From Dehalococcoidia bacterium (lineage in GTDB: Bacteria; Chloroflexota; Dehalococcoidia; Dehalococcoidales; RBG-16-60-22), in assembly GCA_011192005.1 (NCBI GenBank), contig DUFB01000049.1, positions 1 through 32,054 of the forward strand: DNA of 32,054 nt. The letters are read 5' to 3'. How positions within the stretch are numbered: position 1 is the stretch's first letter; the number at the start of each line of letters is the position of its first letter. Below are positions 17,875 to 28,736 of this stretch, piece after piece. The notes under the pieces were generated by a model. That model was not told the origin of the DNA, ran no database searches, and was given only the letters and a program-made list of their open reading frames with translations. A program made the position numbers and the translations under genes.

Positions 17875-17904
17875 TTGACCATTGCTACCGCCTTCTGCTA
17901 TCAT
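17875..17904 (+). promoter_or_regulatory. Predicted promoter of the ATP synthase operon
   Basis: TTGACC (17875-17880), 18-nt spacer, TATCAT (17899-17904), about 28 nt before the ATG at 17933. Confidence 0.5.
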
Positions 17905-17932
17905 TTTCTTGGTCACGAATTTTGAGGTTGGC

Positions 17933-18160
17933 ATGAGCAGGTGGGCAGCGGCTCTGAGGCTGACGGGTATCGGGTTTTTTATAGCTGCCTGTATCCTGGG
18001 TGGTATTCTCGCCGGCCTCTGGATAGATAACAAGCTTGATACAAGGCCTTTATTCATATTGCTCGGTTTAGCGGTGGGATTGGCGGTGGCTTTTACTGGT
18101 GTTTATCGTATGATTCGGTTGGTCATCGACAACAGACAGGACAAGGAGAATAACCAGTGA
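17933..18160 (+). CDS. AtpZ/AtpI-like membrane protein
   Basis: Two TM segments, FIAACILGGILAGLWIDNKLDTRPLFILLGLAVGLAVAFTGVYRMI, immediately upstream of atpB. Start at 17933 has upstream GAGG. Confidence 0.8.
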   Translation: MSRWAAALRLTGIGFFIAACILGGILAGLWIDNKLDTRPLFILLGLAVGLAVAFTGVYRMIRLVIDNRQDKENNQ

Positions 18161-19218
18161 CTCAGCCCAAACGCCGGGGCTGTCTCGGCTGTTCTTTCCC
18201 TGTATTAGTCATTATTATCATTGTCTTCCTGGCTTTGGGTATCTTTGGTTTTCTCTCCGGAGCTATCGGACAGGAATTATTGCAAAAATACGGCGTCGAT
18301 ATCAAATTCCCCGACTGGATGGTTATCGGTCAGCCCGAACCCCACCTCCCCGCCCCGGTTCTCTTCAACGTGTTCGGCATACCCATCACCAATACCCTCA
18401 TCGCCAGCTGGATAACGGTGGTTCTCCTGGTTGTTATCAGTTACGTCGTCACCCGCCGCATGAAGATCATCCCGGGCAGGCTCCAGACCCTCTTCGAAAG
18501 CTTTCTCGGCTGGATTTTTGACCTCTGCAAGAGTATTGCCGGCGATAAAAACGCCCGTCGTTTCTTCCCCATCATTGCCACCATTTTCCTCTATGTTCTC
18601 CTCAATGCATGGCTCAGCCTGATACCGGGCTACGGCTCTATAGAGTACACCGAATACGAGCCGGTCGCCACCCATACAGAAGAGCTCCCTGCTGGCGGTC
18701 ATGAAGGAGAATATACTATCGTCACTAAAGACGGCGTCGATTATATTGAGCACAGGCATGAGCTTATCCGTGGTGCCAATACGGATGTCAATACGCCCCT
18801 GGCCATCGCTATTATCTCATTCGTTGTCGTCGCCTATTTTGGCTTGACTTCCCTCGGCATGGGCTGGCTCCGCCAGTATTTCAACTTCGGGCCGTTGTTC
18901 CGCAGCCTCGGCCAGACATTTAAAGGCAAGCTCAACGTCATGGGGATTTTCTCCGGGGCTATAGATATTTTCGTGGGCTTCCTGGAACTGCTCAGCCGTT
19001 TTATTACGATTATCAGTTTTACTTTCCGTCTCTTCGGCAACATGACTGCCGGGGAGATACTGCTGTTGATAACAGCCTTCCTCGTTCCCTGGGTGCTGGC
19101 GATACCTTTCTATGGCCTCGAGATACTGATTGGTTTTGTCCAGGCGTTTATCTTCAGCGGGCTAACCCTTGTCTTTATTACCATGGCGGTAACGCCGCAT
19201 GAAGCAGAAGCACATTAA
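18157..19218 (+). CDS. atpB: F1Fo ATP synthase subunit a
   Basis: Conserved FTFRLFGNMTAGEILLL and GFVQAFIFSGLTLVFITMA. Confidence 0.95.
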   Translation: MTQPKRRGCLGCSFPVLVIIIIVFLALGIFGFLSGAIGQELLQKYGVDIKFPDWMVIGQPEPHLPAPVLFNVFGIPITNTLIASWITVVLLVVISYVVTRRMKIIPGRLQTLFESFLGWIFDLCKSIAGDKNARRFFPIIATIFLYVLLNAWLSLIPGYGSIEYTEYEPVATHTEELPAGGHEGEYTIVTKDGVDYIEHRHELIRGANTDVNTPLAIAIISFVVVAYFGLTSLGMGWLRQYFNFGPLFRSLGQTFKGKLNVMGIFSGAIDIFVGFLELLSRFITIISFTFRLFGNMTAGEILLLITAFLVPWVLAIPFYGLEILIGFVQAFIFSGLTLVFITMAVTPHEAEAH

Positions 19219-19242
19219 TTTACATATACAGGAATAAGCTAA

Positions 19243-19485
<243 letters not shown>

Positions 19486-19521
19486 AAATTCTCATTATAT
19501 GGAGAATAGAGGAGTATTAAC

Positions 19522-19632
19522 ATGGAAGAAAGTGGGATACCAGTATTCATTACCGTAATTGCTGCCGCGGTGATGGTTATTGCCGTCATCGTCGGTATGG
19601 CAGCCATCTCCTGGGTATTCCTCACCGGTTAA
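19522..19632 (+). CDS. Unannotated 36-aa single-TM small protein within the atp operon
   Basis: MEESGIPVFITVIAAAVMVIAVIVGMAAISWVFLTG*; GAGGAG 7-8 nt upstream of the ATG; lies between atpE and atpF; too short for the supplied ORF track. Confidence 0.6.
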   Translation: MEESGIPVFITVIAAAVMVIAVIVGMAAISWVFLTG

Positions 19633-19651
19633 GCGGTGGCTGTCGGTAATT

Positions 19652-19699
19652 TACGGGTCCCGGGAACGATGTCCGTACTGTATTTATGCCGGACCCGTA
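19652..19699 (+). promoter_or_regulatory. Intercistronic RNA hairpin upstream of atpF
   Basis: TACGGGTCC (19652-19660) pairs perfectly with GGACCCGTA (19691-19699), extendable with a one-base bulge (CGG/CCG). Confidence 0.6.
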
Positions 19700-19718
19700 C
19701 TGGAGATATGGAGGTATC

Positions 19719-20237
19719 GTGGGTGATTTATTAACGGAACTCGGAGTAAATGGCGGTGTGCTGATAACGCAGCTAGTGACTTTCATCATCCTGCTGGTTA
19801 TCCTGCGCTTTGTCGCCTATAAACCCCTGATGCGTATGCTCGACGAGCGCTCGAAGCGCGTCAAGGAAAGCATGGAGCAGGCCGAATCTGTCAAGGAGCA
19901 GTCGGCCCATGCCGAGGAAGAGGTGAAGAAGCAGCTCGTCGAAGCCAGCCGCGAAGGACAGGAAAGAATTGCCAGGGCGGTTAAGGCTGGCGAGGAGATG
20001 AAACAGAAGGCGCAGGAAGAAGCCAGACATGAGGCGGAAGCGCTTATCGAACGGGCGCGCGGTGAGATTCAACGGGAGCGTGATGAGGCTATCGGTGAGG
20101 TACGCCGTGAGTTCGCCGACCTGACGGTGCTGGCGGCGGGCAAGGTCATCGAGCGCACTCTGGACAAGGAAAAACACCGCGAGCTTATTGATAAGGTTCT
20201 CGAAGAAAGCTCAACTGAAAAGAAGGAACAACCGTAA
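19719..20237 (+). CDS. atpF: F1Fo ATP synthase subunit b
   Basis: N-terminal TM plus long charged helix. The in-frame GTG at 19719 follows GGAGG; the track start at 19686 falls inside the hairpin and lacks an RBS. Confidence 0.9.
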   Translation: MGDLLTELGVNGGVLITQLVTFIILLVILRFVAYKPLMRMLDERSKRVKESMEQAESVKEQSAHAEEEVKKQLVEASREGQERIARAVKAGEEMKQKAQEEARHEAEALIERARGEIQRERDEAIGEVRREFADLTVLAAGKVIERTLDKEKHRELIDKVLEESSTEKKEQP

Positions 20238-20252
20238 AAGCGGGAAGTTATC

Positions 20253-20798
20253 ATGCCTAAAAAAGCCTACGGTCGGCGCTACGCTCAGGCTATTTTTGAG
20301 CTGGCGCTGGAGAAAAATGAACTGGAACGGTGGCAGTCTGATTTACAGCAAATCAGCGATGCCGTTGCCGATAAGGAGTACCTGGCGGCTCTGGAAAGCC
20401 CCAAAATTTCCTTTAAGAAAAAATCGGAACTCCTATCGCAGCGCCTCTCCGGTCTGAACCCACTGGCGATGAACCTGGTGTATTTACTCATCACCAGGTC
20501 GGGCATCGGCATGGTCGCGGATATTGCCGCCGAATACCGGCGTTTGCTGGATAGTTACCGGGGGATAGAGCAGGCGGAGGTCATTACCGCCGTCCCCCTC
20601 GATGAGAATGATATTAAAAAGCTTACCGATAATCTGAGTGCTGTGGTGGGGAAACAGGTGGTGGTTAAAGCGGAGATTGACCCCGAGATACTGGGCGGGA
20701 TTATCGCCAGGATTGGCGGTAAGCTCCTCGACGGCAGCACCAGCAGCAAGCTGATTGCTCTCAAGCGGGAGCTCGTCGGCACTGAAAAGAAAAGATAA
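20253..20798 (+). CDS. atpH: F1Fo ATP synthase subunit delta
   Basis: YGRRYAQAIFELALEKNELE...; C-terminal DPEILGGIIARIGGKLLDGSTSSKL. Confidence 0.95.
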   Translation: MPKKAYGRRYAQAIFELALEKNELERWQSDLQQISDAVADKEYLAALESPKISFKKKSELLSQRLSGLNPLAMNLVYLLITRSGIGMVADIAAEYRRLLDSYRGIEQAEVITAVPLDENDIKKLTDNLSAVVGKQVVVKAEIDPEILGGIIARIGGKLLDGSTSSKLIALKRELVGTEKKR

Positions 20799-20840
20799 TC
20801 GGTATGGTTGGTTTAATCTCGGGCAAAGGAGGTAGCTAAG

Positions 20841-22355
20841 GTGACAACTAGAGGAGAGGATATTGTATCCATACTCAAGCAGCAGATTGAGCAGTTCGGT
20901 ACGGCCGTAACCATGGTGGACGTCGGTACCGTCATCGAGGTCGGTGACGGCATCGCCCGCATCCACGGTCTGGCGGCAGTAAAGTACAACGAGTTGCTTC
21001 AGTTTCCCAAGGATATTATCGGTATCGCCCTTAATCTGGAAGAGGATAGCGTCTCGGCGGTGGTCCTCGGCGACTATACCCAGATTAAGGAAGGCGACGA
21101 GGTCAGGTGTACCGGACGCATTGCCGAGGTACCTGTCGGTGAAGCCATGATAGGCCGTGTTGTTGACCCCCTCGGCCGCCCTCAGGATGGTAAGGGCGAT
21201 ATCAAGACCGACAAGACCCGTCCGATTGAGAGGGTGGCTCCCAACGTGGTCCTGCGTGCTTCGGTGGATACCCCGGTGCAGACCGGAATAAAAGCCGTCG
21301 ACAGCATGTTCCCCATCGGTCGCGGCCAGCGTGAGCTTATCATCGGCGACCGCTCCACCGGCAAGACCGCCATCGCCCTGGATACTATTATCAACCAGAA
21401 AGGCGGCGACCTTATCTGTATCTATGTCGCTATAGGCCAGAAGATATCTCAGGTAGCCCGCGTGGTGGCGACACTATCGCAGTACGGCGCCCTGGAGCAC
21501 ACCATCGTGGTAACCGCCAGTGCCGCCGAGTCTGTCGCCCTGCAGTATCTCGCCCCTTACGCCGGCTGTGCCATGGGCGAGGAGTTCATGGAGCAGGGCC
21601 GGGACGTCCTCATTATTTACGATGACCTCTCCAAACATGCCTGGGCTTACCGCCAGCTTTCGCTATTATTAAGACGGCCCCCCGGACGTGAGGCTTATCC
21701 CGGCGATGTTTTCTACCTGCACAGTCGTCTGCTAGAAAGGTCGGCCAAGTACGCCAAGGAATACGGCGGCGGCTCGCTTACCGCTCTCCCCATCATCGAG
21801 ACGCAGGCTGGAGACGTTTCCGCTTATATCCCTACCAACGTTATTTCCATTACCGACGGGCAGCTCTACCTGGTGTCTGACCTTTTTAACGCCGGTATAA
21901 AACCCGCGCTGGATGTCGGTATCTCGGTGTCCCGTGTCGGCAGTAAAGCTCAGACCTCGGCGATGAAAAGTGTCGCCAGCCGTCTCAAGCTGGATATGGG
22001 ACAGTACCGTGAGGTTGCTACTTTTGCCCAGCTCGGTACCGCTGATCTTGATAAAGCCACTCTGGCTCAGCTCGAACGCGGCCAGCGCATCCAGGAGGTT
22101 CTCAAGCAGGCACAATTCGTGCCGGTGACTCTGGAAAGACAGGTTGTGATTCTCTACGCCGTTATCAACGGTTACTTGGATGATATTCCGGTTGCCAAAG
22201 TAACCCCTTTCGAAAATGATTTCAACCAGTTTATCGAGACCAACTATGCTGAGCTGGCAAAAACTATCGCCGATAAAAAAGAGCTAGACGATAGCAGCAT
22301 CGAAACTCTGAAGAAGGCTATCGGAGAATTCAAGAAAGGCTATTCAACGGATTAA
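20841..22355 (+). CDS. atpA: F1Fo ATP synthase subunit alpha
   Basis: [47 protein letters not shown]. Confidence 0.98.
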   Translation: MTTRGEDIVSILKQQIEQFGTAVTMVDVGTVIEVGDGIARIHGLAAVKYNELLQFPKDIIGIALNLEEDSVSAVVLGDYTQIKEGDEVRCTGRIAEVPVGEAMIGRVVDPLGRPQDGKGDIKTDKTRPIERVAPNVVLRASVDTPVQTGIKAVDSMFPIGRGQRELIIGDRSTGKTAIALDTIINQKGGDLICIYVAIGQKISQVARVVATLSQYGALEHTIVVTASAAESVALQYLAPYAGCAMGEEFMEQGRDVLIIYDDLSKHAWAYRQLSLLLRRPPGREAYPGDVFYLHSRLLERSAKYAKEYGGGSLTALPIIETQAGDVSAYIPTNVISITDGQLYLVSDLFNAGIKPALDVGISVSRVGSKAQTSAMKSVASRLKLDMGQYREVATFAQLGTADLDKATLAQLERGQRIQEVLKQAQFVPVTLERQVVILYAVINGYLDDIPVAKVTPFENDFNQFIETNYAELAKTIADKKELDDSSIETLKKAIGEFKKGYSTD

Positions 22356-22393
22356 TGTGGGAAACCTTAGAGGGGATGAGGTAGACAACAGAT

Positions 22394-23251
22394 ATGGCAG
22401 ATATTCGTAAGGTAAGAAGACGCATCAGGGGAGTCCAGAACATCGCCAAGATTACCCGCGCCATGGAGATGATTGCCGCCTCCAAGATGAGGCGCGCTCA
22501 GGAACGCGGCCTGGCAGGGCGCCCTTATTCGGAGAAAATCGAGCAGGTCATCGCCGATCTGGCTGCCTTACCCGGTATCGGCCTCCAGCACCCCCTCCTC
22601 CAGCAGCGCCCCGCCGAGCATATTGCCGTTGTCCATATCACCCCCGACCGCGGACTCTGCGGCGGACTCAACGGCAATCTCAACCGCAACCTGGCGGCTT
22701 TTATCCTCAAGCAGGAAGTACCCGTCAGGGTGGTTGCCGTCGGACGCAAGGGGCGTGATTTCTCCGTGCGGCAGGGCTGTGATATGGAGGCTGAGTTTAC
22801 CGAGCTGGGTGATAGGCCCAGCCTGCTGGATACTCTGCCCATATCACATATCATCATCGATGATTATGCCAATGGAAGTATCGATAATGTCTATATCTCT
22901 TACCCGCGATTTGTTTCCACCATGGTACAGACGCCGGTAGTCAGGCAGCTTCTCCCCGTCCAACCGGCGGAGATACCAGCTGTTTCCAACGTCGACTATA
23001 TTTACGAGCCCGGTGCGACGGACGTCCTAGGTGGGCTTCTTCCCCGCTTTGTCGAGATGCAGATATACCATGCCATTCTGGAGTCCATCGCCAGCGAGTA
23101 TTCAGCACGGATGGTCGCCATGAGAAATGCCACCGACAGTGCCAACGAGCTTATCGGCGACCTTACTTTGCTGTATAACAAGGCGCGCCAGGAAGCCATC
23201 ACCACGGAGCTCCTGGATATCACCGGCGGCGTTTCCGCTCTGGAAGGATAA
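22394..23251 (+). CDS. atpG: F1Fo ATP synthase subunit gamma
   Basis: RRRIRGVQNIAKITRAMEMIAASKMRRAQ; TPDRGLCGGLNGN; RNATDSANELIGDLTLLYNKARQEAITTELLDITGG. Confidence 0.97.
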   Translation: MADIRKVRRRIRGVQNIAKITRAMEMIAASKMRRAQERGLAGRPYSEKIEQVIADLAALPGIGLQHPLLQQRPAEHIAVVHITPDRGLCGGLNGNLNRNLAAFILKQEVPVRVVAVGRKGRDFSVRQGCDMEAEFTELGDRPSLLDTLPISHIIIDDYANGSIDNVYISYPRFVSTMVQTPVVRQLLPVQPAEIPAVSNVDYIYEPGATDVLGGLLPRFVEMQIYHAILESIASEYSARMVAMRNATDSANELIGDLTLLYNKARQEAITTELLDITGGVSALEG

Positions 23252-25103
<1,852 letters not shown>

Positions 25104-25154
25104 CCCCAGGAAAGCGTACGGTTCGGACGGTTCTCGCTGAGCATTATTTTGCGG

Positions 25155-26030
25155 TTACAGCTCCGCTTCCTTGATTACTTGGGGTACCAGTTCGTCCCAG
25201 CCCAGCGGCATTATATGAACCCCCTGGCATAGCGGTTTCACCTGCCGGATTATCCGCGCCGTTATCTCCACCGCCTGCTTCTTGCGGTCTTCCTTCGGGG
25301 TATCGGACATCTCCTCGATGATGCTGTCCGGCACGGTAATACCGGCTACGTTCTGGTTCATGAACTTGGCCATGGCGGCGCCCTTGAGAATCACTATCCC
25401 GGCGATAACCGGTACGTTGAATCCCTGTACCCGGTTCATGAAGTCCTCGAGCTTATCCGGTTCATAAACGGCCTGCGTCTGGAAAAATACCGCTCCGGCC
25501 TCGATTTTCTTCTTCATCTTGATAACCTGAGGTTCCACAGGATCGGCTCCAGGGGTTACTACCCCCCCCAGGAAGAAAGAGGGTTTGCTGTCCAGTTCGT
25601 GCCCGGACATGTCCTGGCCCTGGTTCAGAGTGCTGGCTGCTTTGATCAGTTGTACCGAGTCCAGGTCGTACACCGGTTTAGCCTCGGTGTGGTCGCCCAT
25701 GGCAGGATGGTCGCCGGTCAGGCATAGAACATTCTCGATACCCAGAGCCCAGGCGCTCAGCAGGTCCGACTGCAGTGCCAGTCGGTTACGGTCGCGACAG
25801 GTAAGCTGGTAAATTGGTTCCAGTCGCCGCTCTACCAGTTTGCAGGAGACCGCCAGCGATCCGATTCTGAACACCGCGCTCTGGAGGTCGGTAACGTTAA
25901 TGGCAGTGACGTAGTCCCGGAGTTGTTCGGCATCGTGCAGGCACCCGCTAATATCCACGCCCTTCGGCGGGCCGATTTCACCGGTAACCACGAATTCCCG
26001 GCTGCTCAGTTTATCTTTCAGTTTACTCAT
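25155..26030 (-). CDS. metF: Methylenetetrahydrofolate reductase-like protein
   Basis: EFVVTGEIGPPKGVD...NVLCLTGDHP...AVFFQTQAVYEPDKLEDFM...PVIAGIVIL. Confidence 0.88.
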   Translation of the reverse strand: MSKLKDKLSSREFVVTGEIGPPKGVDISGCLHDAEQLRDYVTAINVTDLQSAVFRIGSLAVSCKLVERRLEPIYQLTCRDRNRLALQSDLLSAWALGIENVLCLTGDHPAMGDHTEAKPVYDLDSVQLIKAASTLNQGQDMSGHELDSKPSFFLGGVVTPGADPVEPQVIKMKKKIEAGAVFFQTQAVYEPDKLEDFMNRVQGFNVPVIAGIVILKGAAMAKFMNQNVAGITVPDSIIEEMSDTPKEDRKKQAVEITARIIRQVKPLCQGVHIMPLGWDELVPQVIKEAEL

Positions 26031-26071
26031 TATCCGTTAATACTCCTTGTTATCTCTTTTATGTGCCTCGG

Positions 26072-26788
26072 CTAGTCTTTCCTGGAGATTGACAGTTCTC
26101 CCGCCAGTGACTTGAAGGTCGCCCCCGATTCAACCATGGTCAGGGAGCGCGGTCGACTCCACCGGGAGTTATTTTTCGGTGTCTGGTATTTATCCATCTC
26201 TTCCAGTCGGCCCAGTTCCTTCAAACGGTCGTAGATAAGTTGCCAGCCACAGTCGCGCGTGCGGTCTACCTCGCACTTTCCGTCCTTGGCACCGCCGCAG
26301 GGACCGTTAAGCAGGCTCTTGGCGCAGAGTGTTACCGGGCAAAGGCCCCCGGTGTATTCCACGATGCATTCTCCGCATAATGAGCAGTATTCGGTAATGA
26401 AGTCGTCCGTTACCGTTTCTCCCCCGAAAATGGTATCGCACCCGGGATGCACCATGCCCCCCTCAGTGGCGTCCATGACGGTATGGATGCCCTGGCCGCA
26501 GGCCAGAATGAGGAAAGAATCGGCTTTCTCCGTCTCTGTCTGGTAGGTTTCGTTAAGCATCTTTTTCACAATCGCCAGCTTGCAAAGACTCACACCGCTG
26601 TCGGTGCAGGCCCACCCCGCCACCTCCACGCCCTTCTTTTTCAGGCGTTCCGCCATCTCCTCCGTCTCCGGTGCCCCGCCCGAGTGGCACTTGGCGGCAC
26701 AGTTACCGCACCCCACCACAAAAACCTTCTCCCCGGGCCGCAAATACCCTGTTATCTCATCGATTGGTTTTTGTATTGTTGCGTGCAC
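26072..26788 (-). CDS. MetV-like / methylenetetrahydrofolate reductase C-terminal Cys-rich partner protein
   Basis: VFVVGCGNCAAKCHSGG; YCSLCGECIVEYTGGLCPVTLCAKSLLNGPCGGAKDGKCEV. GTG at 26788 is preceded by GAGGAGG; adjacent to metF. Confidence 0.82.
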   Translation of the reverse strand: MHATIQKPIDEITGYLRPGEKVFVVGCGNCAAKCHSGGAPETEEMAERLKKKGVEVAGWACTDSGVSLCKLAIVKKMLNETYQTETEKADSFLILACGQGIHTVMDATEGGMVHPGCDTIFGGETVTDDFITEYCSLCGECIVEYTGGLCPVTLCAKSLLNGPCGGAKDGKCEVDRTRDCGWQLIYDRLKELGRLEEMDKYQTPKNNSRWSRPRSLTMVESGATFKSLAGELSISRKD

Positions 26789-26877
26789 GTATAGTCCTCC
26801 TCTTTTTCTTGTTTTTTGCCCACGGGAGGGCAATGCTGCTGGATTCGATAGGGGATACGGGACGTTTAATCCGATTA

Positions 26878-26907
26878 ATATTACCATAGGGGGGTATAGT
26901 ATATCAA
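26878..26907 (-). promoter_or_regulatory. Predicted promoter for metV-metF
   Basis: Reverse strand TTGATA (26902-26907), 18-nt spacer, TAATAT (26878-26883). Confidence 0.4.
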
Positions 26908-27140
26908 TATCGGAAAGAAAAAGAGGTTGGTAAGTCCTGAATCAGCTTGTCATCTAGAAGCAGCCCGATTATCTGATAACGGGCATACTTTTACCCGGGC
27001 AGGAGGATTTATCGGTTTGGTTCCATTCGCATGAAACGTTCGCTTTGTGACCCTGTCTCCCGTAATAGAGAGTCAGTACTTCTGGAGGGGCATACTGGCG
27101 TTTTCCGTCTGTAAGAAGTTGCCTGTTGGCGGAAGATAAC

Positions 27141-27368
27141 CTACATTATTTCCAGTCTGACTCTGGTGGCGGCTTTCGCTGCTTTTACCCTGAGCAGAGT
27201 GCGCATGGCCTGGGCTATCTGGCCTTGCTTACCGATGATTCGCCCCTTGTCGTCGTCCGCAACGGTGAGTTTGAGTGTGATGCCGTCATCGTTTGTTTCC
27301 TCTTCGATGCTTACTGCGTCCGGATCATTGACGATCGACTTGGCGATATACTCCACTAGGTCTTTCAT
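27141..27368 (-). CDS. khpA: KH-domain RNA-binding protein (KhpA/YlqC family)
   Basis: 75 aa; VADDDKGRIIGKQGQIAQAMRTLLRVKA (GxxG KH motif). Overlaps rpsP by 4 bp. Confidence 0.92.
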   Translation of the reverse strand: MKDLVEYIAKSIVNDPDAVSIEEETNDDGITLKLTVADDDKGRIIGKQGQIAQAMRTLLRVKAAKAATRVRLEIM

Positions 27369-27634
27369 CGTTTCTCCTTAACAAGTTTGAACTTCTCCAG
27401 AACACCTGCCTTGTCTAGCAGTCTGGCGGTAGTATTAGTTGGTTTAGCTCCTTGTTGCAGCCAGTGCAGCGCTTTCTCTTCTTTTATCACAATCGTTTCC
27501 GGTTCTGTTAACGGATCATAGTGCCCCACTATATCTATGAAAGCACCGTCTCGCGGTGCCCGGACATCTGCTACTACCAGTCTGTAACTGGGTTTCTTCT
27601 TTGCTCCGACGCGTCTCAGTCTGATTTTTAACAT
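27365..27634 (-). CDS. rpsP: 30S ribosomal protein S16
   Basis: MLKIRLRRVGAKKKPSYRLVVADVRAPRDGAFIDIVGHYDPL. Confidence 0.97.
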   Translation of the reverse strand: MLKIRLRRVGAKKKPSYRLVVADVRAPRDGAFIDIVGHYDPLTEPETIVIKEEKALHWLQQGAKPTNTTARLLDKAGVLEKFKLVKEKR

Positions 27635-27676
27635 TTACTCCTTGCCACTTATGGTTTTATTTGATATACGTCACAT

Positions 27677-27705
27677 ATTATGCACCATTAACATTTGGCT
27701 GTCAA
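27677..27705 (-). promoter_or_regulatory. Predicted promoter for rpsP-khpA
   Basis: Reverse strand TTGACA (27700-27705), 17-nt spacer, CATAAT (27677-27682). Confidence 0.65.
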
Positions 27706-28011
27706 TGGGGGAGAATTTAAACTTTTCTATCAGATGATATATATTGATAAATTATTCTTGAATAGCTATACTGCATATACCTCCCGGAACCGATAATTTA
27801 AGGATGTCCATTTTTTCTTTTTGTTCAATTCTAGTCCTTGGGGTGTTAGATCTGACGTGCCGGACTCCGAGCATAATCCGTCGGCTTTTACCCAGGAAAC
27901 TTAACATAAACCTGAAGACGATTCAGAATTAATCAGTCCCTTTACACCGCTGAATTGTTTCCCGGGAACAATACCTTGCCTCGTGCGGGTTTATGCGTCT
28001 ATAATCAAGAT

Positions 28012-28713
28012 ATGAATATAGTCAGGTTACATGACTGGCATGTAACCACCTCTCGAGCTATACAGATACAAACGGAGATGGCGGGTCAGGTATCGCGGAC
28101 TGGTGATGTGAATCCGGAACTCATAGCCGGGGTGGATATATCCGTGGACAGACTATCGGGTACGGGGACGGGAGCCGTGGTTGTCCTGAGCTACCCCGGA
28201 CTTGATATAGTTGAAGTGCAGGTCGTGACAGACCGGATAGAATTCCCTTACGTACCCGGCCTCCTGTCATTTCGGGAGGCGCCGCTGGTACTGGCTGCCT
28301 GTGAGAAGCTAGCGGTAAAACCTGACCTGTTCATCGTGGACGGGCAGGGGATAGCCCATCCTCGACGTATCGGACTTGCCTCTCACCTGGGGCTGTTTTG
28401 GGATAAACCTACCATCGGTTGCGCCAAGTCGCGATTATGCGGCACCCATGAACTGCCCGGTGATAACGCCAAAAGTTATACTCAGCTGATTGACAAAGAT
28501 GATGTAGTGGGGGCGGTACTGCGTACTAGGACGGGGGTAAAACCCGTATACGTGTCTATCGGTCACAAAATCGGTTTAGCTTCAGCGATTAACTGGGTGC
28601 TGGCCTGCTGTCGGGGTTATCGCCTCCCGGAACCAACACGTCTCGCCCATCAGGCAGCCGGAGGTAATCTGAAAGCGGGGTCGATAACTGCTTATTTTGA
28701 GATGTTAAAATAA
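28012..28713 (+). CDS. nfi: Endonuclease V
   Basis: IAGVDISVD; FPYVPGLLSFREAPLVLAA; PDLFIVDGQGIAHPRRIGLASHLGL; PVYVSIGHKIGL. Start at 28012 preferred over 27955. Confidence 0.94.
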   Translation: MNIVRLHDWHVTTSRAIQIQTEMAGQVSRTGDVNPELIAGVDISVDRLSGTGTGAVVVLSYPGLDIVEVQVVTDRIEFPYVPGLLSFREAPLVLAACEKLAVKPDLFIVDGQGIAHPRRIGLASHLGLFWDKPTIGCAKSRLCGTHELPGDNAKSYTQLIDKDDVVGAVLRTRTGVKPVYVSIGHKIGLASAINWVLACCRGYRLPEPTRLAHQAAGGNLKAGSITAYFEMLK

Positions 28714-28736
28714 AACATAAGCCGAAGCGAGGTTTT

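Noticed and set aside
19686-19718. Upstream ATG start of atpF in the ORF track
   Set aside because: Inside the hairpin, no RBS; the GTG at 19719 follows GGAGG.
27955-28011. N-terminal extension of endonuclease V
   Set aside because: Contains the palindrome and predicted promoter; family homology begins after the ATG at 28012.
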